A DNA stretch of 44,888 nt from Bacillus sp. AZ43. Its GTDB lineage: Bacteria > Actinomycetota > Actinomycetes > Mycobacteriales > Geodermatophilaceae. Each line of letters starts with the position of its first letter. Position 1 is the first letter of the stretch. Positions 1 to 6,061 of the stretch are shown one piece after another. The position numbers and the translations under genes are program-made. The notes under the pieces are model-generated. The model was not told the DNA's origin. It searched no databases and worked only from the letters and a program-made list of their open reading frames with translations. The stretch covers positions 1-44,888 of the forward strand of contig SPQJ01000036.1 in the NCBI GenBank assembly GCA_004570425.1, written 5' to 3'.

Positions 1-135
1 CTCCCCCGGGAAGACCCGCAGCCGGAGGCTCGGCAACGAGAGGGATCCCCGCGTGCCCGCGAGGTGGTAGCAGTCCTCGTCGGGATACCGCGGATAGCTC
101 GGGTCCTCGCCGGCGGTCTGCTCCCAGCGCCCCGG
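1..135 (-). pseudogene. 5'-truncated remnant resembling the C-terminal part of a Gfo/Idh/MocA oxidoreductase
   Basis: On the minus strand an open frame of 45 codons runs from an in-frame TGA (136-138) to the left edge. It has no ATG, GTG or TTG near its head. It reads like real protein (WEQTAGEDPSYP, then DEDCYHLAGTRGSLSLP), and this pattern resembles the C-terminal region of Gfo/Idh/MocA NAD(P)-dependent oxidoreductases. It lies directly downstream of cydB, where cydD/cydC would often be expected. I infer a gene that lost its 5' part. The family call is from memory of the motif only, and a frameshift or a programmed start cannot be excluded because the gene leaves the window. Confidence 0.42.
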
Positions 136-180
136 TCAGCCCGGGGACGCCGGCGAGCGCGCCGAGCGGGCCCTTCCCGC

Positions 181-1197
181 TCATGCGTGCGCCTCGGCCC
201 GCTCCTCGTGCACCGGCTCGGCGGTCAGCCGCTTGCGGAACACCCAGTAGGTCCAGGTCTGGTAGCCGAGCACCACGGGCAGCCCGACCGCGGCGGCCCA
301 CGTCATCACGGTGAGCGTGTAGTCGCTGACCGACGCGTCGGCGACGGTCACGTCGAAGGCGGCGTCGATCGTCGACGGGACGACGACCGGGTAGGCAGCG
401 CCGAAGATCGTGGCCGCCGAGGCGACCAGCAGCACCGCCCAGGCGGCGAACGCCGAGCCCTCGCGGTCGAGCTTGATCCGCGTCCAGGCGACGACGACGG
501 CCAGCGCGGCGACCAGCCACAGCACCCCGGTCACCGGCGTCCCGTGGCGCAGGTGCACCCAGCCGGCCCACGCCAGCAGCGGGAGAGCCGCGACCGGTGA
601 CCAGCGGAGGGCGAACGTCCGTGCCCGGAGCCGCACGTCGCCGTCGACCTTGAGCGCCAGGAACAGCGCCCCGTGCACCATCGAGAAGGCCAGGACGGCC
701 ACCGCCCCCAGCAGCGCCGACCACCCGAGGCCGGCGAAGGCGCCGCCCACCCGGTTGCCGTCGGCGTCGATCGGCAGGCCGAGCGTGGTCGCGCCCAGCG
801 CCGCGCCGATGCCGAGGGCCGCGATCAGCGAGCCGGCGGTGATGACGCGGGTCCAGGTCGCGTCCCATTCGGCGGTGTGGTGGGAGTGCCGCCACTCGAA
901 GGCCACCGCCCGGATGATCAGGCCGAAGAGCACGAGCACGAAGGGCAGGTACAGCGCCGGCAGCCAGGTGGCGTACCAGCCGGGGAAGGCGGCGAAGACC
1001 GCGCCGGCGGCGGTGATCAGCCAGACCTCGTTGCCGTCCCAGAGCGGGCCGATGCTCCGAAGCATGAGGTGCCGGTCGGCGGGCGTGCGGCCGAGCACGG
1101 GCAGCAGCGCAGCGACGCCGAAGTCGAACCCCTCGAGGAGCAGGAATCCGGTCCAGAGCACCGCGACCGCGGCGAACCAGAGGGTCTGCAGGTCCAT
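181..1197 (-). CDS. cydB: cytochrome bd ubiquinol oxidase subunit II (CydB)
   Basis: A 338-residue multi-pass membrane protein of the usual CydB length. The N-terminus carries the family signature GFDFGV (about residues 23-28), followed by WDGNEVWL. It forms the heterodimeric bd-type quinol oxidase with CydA, reducing O2 to water at high affinity without proton pumping. The ATG lies 15 nt after the cydA stop, with a weak AGGA upstream, so the two are one transcription unit. No cydDC ABC-transporter gene follows inside the window; a broken oxidoreductase remnant occupies that position. The family assignment is secure. Confidence 0.96.
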   Translation of the reverse strand: MDLQTLWFAAVAVLWTGFLLLEGFDFGVAALLPVLGRTPADRHLMLRSIGPLWDGNEVWLITAAGAVFAAFPGWYATWLPALYLPFVLVLFGLIIRAVAFEWRHSHHTAEWDATWTRVITAGSLIAALGIGAALGATTLGLPIDADGNRVGGAFAGLGWSALLGAVAVLAFSMVHGALFLALKVDGDVRLRARTFALRWSPVAALPLLAWAGWVHLRHGTPVTGVLWLVAALAVVVAWTRIKLDREGSAFAAWAVLLVASAATIFGAAYPVVVPSTIDAAFDVTVADASVSDYTLTVMTWAAAVGLPVVLGYQTWTYWVFRKRLTAEPVHEERAEAHA

Positions 1198-1212
1198 GTC
1201 AGCGGTCCGTTC

Positions 1213-2763
1213 CTAGTAGGCGAACTGGAGGACGTCGTCGGTGCGGTCGCGGCCGCCGGGCAGGTCGTCGTCCGGCGTGCCCTCGGGCGGCGAGCCGGGG
1301 ACCGGCGCGGCGTCCCCGGTGGTGACGCCGGCCCGGACGAACCGGGTGAGCAGCCACAGCTCGACGACGGCGAGCGCCCCGTAGACGAGGGTCAGGCCGA
1401 TCAGCGACGTCCAGACCTCGGCGGCCGAGATGCCGGGGGACACGGCCTGGGCGGTGAAGAAGTACACCTGGTCCTCCACCGGCACGTCGGGGTTCGGGTA
1501 GACGACGAAGGGCTGGCGGCCCATCTCGGTGAAGATCCAGCCCGAGGCGTTGGCGACGAACGGCGCGGCGACGGCGAGCAGCGCCCCGTGGACGCCGATC
1601 CGCGACGTCGGGATCCGTCCCTTCCTCGTCGACCACAGGGCGTACGCCGCGACGGCCGCCGAGACCGCGCCCATGCCGATCATCAGCCGGAAGTTCCAGT
1701 AGGTGACCGCGAGCAGCGGTGTGTAGTCGATCGGCTCGCCGGCCTTGTCCCCGAAGCTGGGGTCGTCGGGGTAGGTCTCGCCGTAGACCGCCGCGTACTC
1801 CTCCTGCAGCTCGTTCACACCCGGCACGGCGGTCTCGAAGTCGCCGTGGGCGAGGTAGCTGAGGATGTACGGGACGGTGATCGAGTGGACGTCGTCGCAC
1901 TCGTTCGAGCCGAGCTTGCCCCAGGCGAAGATCGAGAACGACGCCGGCGCCTCGGTCTCGCAGAGCGCCTCGGCCGAGCTCATCTTCAGCGGCTGCTGCT
2001 GGTACATGAGCTTGCCCTGCCAGTCGCCCGTGACCGCGACCAGCACGAACGCCGCCAGCGACACCCAGCCGCCGAGGCGCACCGACCGGCGCCACACCGT
2101 GTGGTCGGGCTCGGTCGTGTCGGCCTGCGCGAGCTTCCGCTTGCGCAGGTGCCAGAGGCCGACGCCGACCAGCAGCGCGCCGGCGACCATGAGGGCGGCG
2201 GCGATCGCGTGGCTGAACGCGGCCAGCGCGGTGTTGTTGGTGAGGACCGCCCAGAAGTCGACCTGCAGCGGGCGGCCGGTCGCGTCGTCGACCTCGACGC
2301 CGACCGGGTGCTGCATCCAGGAGTTGGCCGCGATGATGAAGTACGCGCTGACGATCGAGCCGATGACCGCGGCCCACAGTGCCGCGAGGTGCACCTTCTT
2401 CGGGATGCGGCCCCAGCCGAAGATCCAGAGCCCGAGGAACGTCGACTCGAGGAAGAACGCGAGCAGCGCCTCGAGCGCGAGCAGCGAGCCGAAGACGTCG
2501 CCGACGAACCGCGAGTACTCGCTCCAGGCCAGGCCGAACTGGAACTCCTGCACGAGGCCGGTGGCGACGCCGAGCACGAAGTTGATGAGGTAGACGCGGC
2601 CCCAGAAGCGGGTCATGCGCAGCCACTCGGGCTTGTTCGTGCGCACCCACATGGTGTGCATGACCGCGACCATGATCCCCAGCCCGATGGTCAGCGGGAC
2701 CATCAGGAAGTGGTAGACGGTCGTGATCCCGAACTGCCAGCGCGCCACGTCCAGGACGTCCAC
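1213..2763 (-). CDS. cydA: cytochrome bd ubiquinol oxidase subunit I (CydA)
   Basis: 516 residues, close to the 522 of E. coli CydA. Visible haem and proton-path residues are H18, H185, E98 and E106, which line up with E. coli H19, H186, E99 and E107. The C-terminal half has the EMGRQPF motif. The GTG start (2761-2763) follows GAGGAG at a good distance. It is the first gene of cydAB and is transcribed divergently from a BlaI-type repressor gene. The 125-nt gap holds two palindromic operators, so control by that repressor is plausible (inference). It is the quinol-oxidising, haem-bearing subunit in the cytoplasmic membrane. Confidence 0.97.
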   Translation of the reverse strand: MDVLDVARWQFGITTVYHFLMVPLTIGLGIMVAVMHTMWVRTNKPEWLRMTRFWGRVYLINFVLGVATGLVQEFQFGLAWSEYSRFVGDVFGSLLALEALLAFFLESTFLGLWIFGWGRIPKKVHLAALWAAVIGSIVSAYFIIAANSWMQHPVGVEVDDATGRPLQVDFWAVLTNNTALAAFSHAIAAALMVAGALLVGVGLWHLRKRKLAQADTTEPDHTVWRRSVRLGGWVSLAAFVLVAVTGDWQGKLMYQQQPLKMSSAEALCETEAPASFSIFAWGKLGSNECDDVHSITVPYILSYLAHGDFETAVPGVNELQEEYAAVYGETYPDDPSFGDKAGEPIDYTPLLAVTYWNFRLMIGMGAVSAAVAAYALWSTRKGRIPTSRIGVHGALLAVAAPFVANASGWIFTEMGRQPFVVYPNPDVPVEDQVYFFTAQAVSPGISAAEVWTSLIGLTLVYGALAVVELWLLTRFVRAGVTTGDAAPVPGSPPEGTPDDDLPGGRDRTDDVLQFAY

Positions 2764-2815
2764 GGCACCTGCTCCTCACATCTCGGCGGCGACCGTCGTA
2801 CGATCGACGAGTTCT

Positions 2816-2856
2816 TTCTACGCCGAGTAGAAGAGTTCTTCTACATCGCGTAGAAG
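2816..2856. promoter_or_regulatory. tandem palindromic operators, probably for the adjacent BlaI-type repressor
   Basis: Two inverted repeats of the same design: TTCTAC-GCCGA-GTAGAA at 2816-2832 and CTTCTAC-ATCGC-GTAGAAG at 2838-2856. Their centres are 23 bp apart, about two helical turns, so two dimers would sit on the same DNA face. BlaI/MecI/CopY repressors bind dyads with a TAC...GTA core, which both copies have. They lie just before blaI and about 55 bp from the cydA start, so autoregulation and control of cydAB are both possible. The regulator assignment is inference. Confidence 0.75.
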
Positions 2857-2888
2857 AGTGTCGTGTGATGCGGACGACAGGAGGGCCG

Positions 2889-3230
2889 ATGGCCTCGCTG
2901 GGAGAGCTGGAGCGCGCCGTCATGGAGCGGCTGTGGGCGGCCGACGCCCCGCTCGCCGCGACGACGCTGCGCGACGGGCTCGCCGACCGCGGGGTCGCCC
3001 TCACCACCGTGCACACGGTGCTGACCCGGCTGGAGCAGAAGGGCTTCGTCGTCCACGACGACGCCCGGCCGCGCCGGTTCTCCGCTCGCACCACCCGGGC
3101 CGAGCACGCCGCCGAGCTGATGCACGAGGTGCTCGGCCAGGCCGGCGACCGCCAGGCGGTGCTCGCCCGGTTCGTCGGCAGCGTCAACGAGGACGAGGCG
3201 CGGCTGCTGCGCGAGCTGCTCGCCCGCTGA
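2889..3230 (+). CDS. BlaI/MecI/CopY-family transcriptional repressor
   Basis: 113 residues from the ATG at 2889, which follows AGGAGGG with a short spacer. A GTG at 2865 and an ATG at 2868 are in frame but lack a ribosome site and give a non-family N-terminus. The protein starts with the typical winged-helix opening (GELERAVMERLW) and continues with TVHTVLTRLEQKGFV, the recognition-helix region. The C-terminal part should dimerise. In this family a membrane M56 protease usually inactivates the repressor, and such a gene follows after 5 nt. It probably binds the two palindromes immediately upstream. Confidence 0.92.
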   Translation: MASLGELERAVMERLWAADAPLAATTLRDGLADRGVALTTVHTVLTRLEQKGFVVHDDARPRRFSARTTRAEHAAELMHEVLGQAGDRQAVLARFVGSVNEDEARLLRELLAR

Positions 3231-3235
3231 CCTCC

Positions 3236-4159
3236 GTGCTGCCCGCCTCCGCGGCCGCCCTCGCCGTCCTGGCCGCGCTGCTGGCGTGGCCGGTGCCGGC
3301 GCTGCTCGGCCGGGCCCGCTGGCCGCAGCGCGACCCGCTCGTGGCCCTGGTCTGCTGGCAGGCGATCGGACTGGCCGGGGGCCTGTCGATCATCGGCGCG
3401 CTGCTCGTGCACGGGCTGGCGCCGTGGGGTCACTCGCTGCCCGAGGCGTGGTGGTCGTGGGTGCGCGGCGAGCCGGCCGACGACCCGGTGCGGGGCGACC
3501 ACTGGGTCACGATGACCCTCGCCGCGGTGCTCGCCACCCAGCTGCTCGGTGTTCTCGCGCTCTCCTGGTGGCGCACGGCCCGCGCCCGCCGCAGGCACCG
3601 CGACCTGCTGGAGCTCGTCGTGGAGCCGGCCGCCGCCCCGGACACCCGCCTGCTCGAGCACCCCGTCCCGGTCGCCTTCTGCATCCCGGGCGGGCGCCCG
3701 CTGCTGGTGCTGTCGTCCGGGATGGTCGAGGAGCTGGACGAGGCGGAGCTCGCCGCCGTCGTCGAGCACGAGCGGGCCCATCTGCGCGAGCACCACCACC
3801 TGCTGCTGCTGCCGTTCGTGGCGTGGGAGGCGGCGCTGCCGGTGCTGCCGGCCGCGGCGCGGGCGCACACGGCGGTGCGCGACCTCGTGGAGATGCGGGC
3901 CGACGACGTCGCGCTGCGCGCCCTGGACGGGCCGGAGCCCCGCCGCACGCTGGCGCGGGCGATCGTCGGCGCGGCGGGCGGGGGAGCGGAGGTGCCGTCG
4001 GGCGCCCTGGCCGTCAGCGGCGGGGGCGTCCGGGCGCGAGTGGTGCGGCTGCTGGAGCCACCATCCCCGTTGCCCACCGCCGCCCGGTGGGCGGCGCTGG
4101 TGTCGGCCGGGCTCCTGCTGCTCCTGCCGACGGCGCTGCTGCTCGTCCCCGCGCTGTGA
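3236..4159 (+). CDS. M56-family (BlaR1-like) membrane metalloprotease
   Basis: 307 residues from a GTG 5 nt after the repressor stop, so probably translationally coupled. Hydrophobic segments occupy the N-terminus (about 5-60), residues 95-112 and the C-terminal end. The zinc-protease motif HERAH is at 178-182, and E219 is a candidate third ligand. There is no C-terminal penicillin-binding sensor domain as in classical BlaR1/MecR1, so the inducing signal is unknown. Pairing with a BlaI-type gene suggests it cleaves or triggers loss of that repressor. Family assignment is from the motif, length and neighbour. Confidence 0.88.
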   Translation: MLPASAAALAVLAALLAWPVPALLGRARWPQRDPLVALVCWQAIGLAGGLSIIGALLVHGLAPWGHSLPEAWWSWVRGEPADDPVRGDHWVTMTLAAVLATQLLGVLALSWWRTARARRRHRDLLELVVEPAAAPDTRLLEHPVPVAFCIPGGRPLLVLSSGMVEELDEAELAAVVEHERAHLREHHHLLLLPFVAWEAALPVLPAAARAHTAVRDLVEMRADDVALRALDGPEPRRTLARAIVGAAGGGAEVPSGALAVSGGGVRARVVRLLEPPSPLPTAARWAALVSAGLLLLLPTALLLVPAL

Positions 4160-4516
4160 TCAGCGCGGCGCGGCCGCGAGGGCGACGGCGCCGTAGGCGG
4201 CCGCCAGCCCACCGCTGATCCGGGCGGCCGGGCCGTACCGGGGGGAGGCGACGAAGGGCACCATGCTCGCCGCGTGCAGCAGGTCGACCGCGGAGCCGGC
4301 CCGCACCAGGCCGCGGCGCGGTGCGCAGAGCACCGCTCCGTGCTGGGCCACCAGCCGGGCGCCGAGCGCCCGGACCAGCCAGACGCGTTCCCGCGGGAAC
4401 GCCGGCGCCACGCGGTCGACGAGCTCCTGCGGGCGGGCCAGGAGAGCGAGGCCCGAGGCCAGCCCGATGCCGGCCAGCAGCCGGATCCCGCGTCGCCGTG
4501 CCACCTGACCGGTCAT
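4160..4516 (-). CDS. hypothetical small membrane protein (DUF4267-like)
   Basis: 118 residues from the ATG at 4514-4516, preceded by GGAGAGGA at a normal distance; a longer 148-codon frame exists but has no better start. It is hydrophobic with probable helices near residues 10-27, 50-65 and at the C-terminus, and a basic N-terminus (ARRRGIRLL). The pattern resembles DUF4267-type four-helix proteins, but I cannot confirm that. It abuts the M56 gene tail to tail (stop at 4160, M56 stop at 4159) and lies downstream of the metal exporter operon. Function unknown. Confidence 0.6.
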   Translation of the reverse strand: MTGQVARRRGIRLLAGIGLASGLALLARPQELVDRVAPAFPRERVWLVRALGARLVAQHGAVLCAPRRGLVRAGSAVDLLHAASMVPFVASPRYGPAARISGGLAAAYGAVALAAAPR

Positions 4517-4547
4517 GCGCCGTCCTCTCCGAGAGCTCGTGCCCTGC

Positions 4548-5279
4548 CTACCAGGGAGGAGTAGGGCGCAAGCCGCCGGAGGGCGTGCAGCAGTCGTCGG
4601 CACCACCGCAGCCGCCGGTGGAGGTGGCCGCGGCCGTCCCGGGCCGGCCCGGCGCGCAGCAGCCCTCGCCGCGCCACGCCTGGACGCCCTCCCGGACGGC
4701 GACGGCGGCGATGACCAGCCCGGCGAGGGGATCGGCCCAGTGCCAGCCCAGGGTGGCGTTGAGGACCAGCCCGACCAGCAGCACCGCGGAGAGGTAGGTG
4801 CACAGCAGCGTCTGGGTGGAGTCGGCGACGACGGCGGAGGAGCCGAGCGCCCGCCCGGTGCGGCGCTGCGCCCAGGACAGGAACGGCATGACGACCAGCG
4901 AGGCGACGGCCAGGCCGATCCCGACCGGCGACGCCTCGGGCTCGCCGCCGAACAGCAGCGCGCGCACCGACTCCACGCTCACGTAGCCGGCCAGTGCGAA
5001 GAACGACAGCGCCATGAGCCGCAGCGCCTGCCGCTCGCGCGACTCCGGGAGCCGGTGCCGGAACTGCCACAGGATGATCAGCCCGCTGGAGACCTCGACG
5101 ACGGAGTCCAGCCCGAAGCCCACGAGCGCGACCGATCCGGCAGCCATGCCCGCGGTGATCGCGATGACCGCCTCGACGACGTTGTAGGTGACCGACGCCC
5201 CGGCGAGCCACTGCGCCCGGCGGCCCAGGCGGGTCCGCTCCGCGGCCGTCGGCGTGGGGTGCGAGTGGGTGGCGGTCAC
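4548..5279 (-). CDS. cation diffusion facilitator (CDF) metal exporter with Cys-rich C-terminal tail
   Basis: 243 residues from a GTG at 5277-5279 that overlaps the stop of the ArsR-type gene (GTGA), so the two are translationally coupled. It has an N-terminal His patch (HSHPTP), about six membrane segments, and the acidic residues expected in CDF transporters: D58 and E62 in GFGLDSVVE, D153 in ADSTQT, and D183. In place of a normal cytoplasmic domain it ends in a short tail with five cysteines (C207, C208, C224, C230, C231), a likely soft-metal site. It should export a divalent metal such as Cd, Zn, Pb or Co, with the choice guided by the CmtR-like sensor. Confidence 0.85.
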   Translation of the reverse strand: MTATHSHPTPTAAERTRLGRRAQWLAGASVTYNVVEAVIAITAGMAAGSVALVGFGLDSVVEVSSGLIILWQFRHRLPESRERQALRLMALSFFALAGYVSVESVRALLFGGEPEASPVGIGLAVASLVVMPFLSWAQRRTGRALGSSAVVADSTQTLLCTYLSAVLLVGLVLNATLGWHWADPLAGLVIAAVAVREGVQAWRGEGCCAPGRPGTAAATSTGGCGGADDCCTPSGGLRPTPPW

Positions 5280-5659
5280 CGGCCAGCCGCTTCGCCGTTG
5301 GTCGGGCACAGCGCGACGGCGTCCCCGGTGGCCGCGAGGAGCCGCTCGGCGGCAGTCAGCACGTCGAGCAGCTCGGGGGCGGTGGCCAACGACCACATCG
5401 ACGCCCTGCCCTGCGGCCGGGACGTCACCAGACCGCAGCCGCGCAGGCAGGCGAGGTGGGCCGAGACGGTCGACTGCGCCAGCCCGAGGTGGGCGGTCAG
5501 GTCGACGACCTTGTGCTCACCGAGCGCGAGGTGGCGGAGGATCGCCAGCCGGGCCGGGTCCCCGAGACCGCGGAAGAGGCACGCCGCCGCGGACAGCGCC
5601 CGGGTCTCGTCGACGGCCGGCTCCACCACTGCGGCCGGGCCGCCTTGATTCATCGCCAT
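5276..5659 (-). CDS. ArsR/SmtB-family metal sensor, CmtR-like (Cd/Pb type)
   Basis: 127 residues. A winged helix-turn-helix spans about 28-95, with recognition helix AQSTVSAHLACLRGCGLV. The Cys pair C71 and C75 in LACLRGC and a tail Cys (C118) match the arrangement in M. tuberculosis CmtR (C57, C61, C102), a Cd(II)/Pb(II) sensor. The ATG at 5657-5659 was chosen because a -10 hexamer TATCAT lies exactly 6 nt upstream, giving a leaderless mRNA; an ATG at 5651-5653 is also possible. It overlaps the CDF exporter gene by 4 nt and should be released from the overlapping palindrome by metal. Confidence 0.88.
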   Translation of the reverse strand: MAMNQGGPAAVVEPAVDETRALSAAACLFRGLGDPARLAILRHLALGEHKVVDLTAHLGLAQSTVSAHLACLRGCGLVTSRPQGRASMWSLATAPELLDVLTAAERLLAATGDAVALCPTNGEAAGR

Positions 5660-5669
5660 TCGGCGATGA
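5650..5669. promoter_or_regulatory. ArsR/CmtR-type operator overlapping the start codon and -10 box
   Basis: Perfect palindrome TCATCGCC-ATTC-GGCGATGA with 8-bp arms. It covers both candidate start codons of the sensor gene and part of its -10 box (minus-strand TATCAT, 5666-5671). A dimer bound here would block transcription initiation of the leaderless sensor-exporter message and, being about 20 bp from the divergent start at 5690, perhaps that gene too. Dyads of this size fit ArsR/SmtB regulators. Confidence 0.72.
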
Positions 5670-5676
5670 TAGCGGC

Positions 5677-5682
5677 TACGGT
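5677..5682 (+). promoter_or_regulatory. -10 box TACGGT of a leaderless promoter
   Basis: TACGGT fits TANNNT and ends 7 nt before the ATG at 5690, so transcription would begin at or next to the A of the start codon. No Shine-Dalgarno sequence is present. Confidence 0.5.
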
Positions 5683-5689
5683 CGTCCTC

Positions 5690-6001
5690 ATGACCGACGG
5701 CATGCGGAACCAGGAGGCCATCGCCTGCTCGCTCACGGGCTCGAGCCAGGCGGCGCGTATCGCCGACTGGCACAGGGTGCTCGGCCGAGGCGCCCCACGG
5801 GAGGGCCCCGGCGGCTTCGCCGTCGACCTGCCCCGGGAGACCGCGGACGACGTGTTCGCGCTCGTGCTGGCCGAGCAGCGGTGCTGCCCGTTCCTCGCCT
5901 TCGGCCTGCGCCTGACCGCGGGGAAGCTGACGCTCACCGTGACCGCGCCGGAGTCGGCGGCCGCCCTGGTGGCCGAGTTGCTCCCCCGCCCGAGCACCTG
6001 A
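5690..6001 (+). CDS. small Cys-Cys protein of a heavy-metal locus, function unknown
   Basis: 103 residues from the ATG at 5690; an ATG at 5702 is an alternative. It contains an N-terminal IACSL motif (C13) and a central AEQRCCPF motif (C65, C66), which looks like a soft-metal site, inside an alpha/beta-like fold with no signal peptide. I recall similar small proteins near ArsR or MerR metal regulators in actinobacteria but know no function. It is divergent from the CmtR-like sensor, shares the intergenic region holding the operator, and appears leaderless. A role as metallochaperone or metal-binding accessory is inference. It ends in a large terminator-like repeat. Confidence 0.7.
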   Translation: MTDGMRNQEAIACSLTGSSQAARIADWHRVLGRGAPREGPGGFAVDLPRETADDVFALVLAEQRCCPFLAFGLRLTAGKLTLTVTAPESAAALVAELLPRPST

Positions 6002-6003
6002 GC

Positions 6004-6054
6004 GTGTGCGCTGATGCCCGGTTCCAGCGCTCGGAACCGGGCATCAGCGCACAC
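6004..6054. terminator. bidirectional hairpin terminator; copy 1 of a dispersed inverted repeat
   Basis: Perfect 22-bp stem (6004-6025 with 6033-6054) and a 7-nt loop AGCGCTC. It sits between the convergent ends of the Cys-Cys gene (stop 5999-6001) and copA (stop 6062-6064). The outer arm GAGCGTGTGCGCTGATGCCC recurs with one change (TGATGC to TGACGC) at 34980-34999, where again two genes converge, so this is a repeat family rather than a one-off hairpin. There is no U-tract, as is usual in high-GC actinobacteria. Confidence 0.85.
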
Positions 6055-6061
6055 CGTCGGG

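Noticed and set aside
1199-3868. An 889-codon open frame on minus covering cydA and the region beyond.
   Set aside because: Low-complexity Arg/Pro/Gly translation in the wrong frame of cydA and the M56 gene, a product of high GC. Long shadows of the same kind over copA (5934-8225), the Pat-like gene (23350-26172) and the xylanase (28397-31696) were dropped for the same reason.
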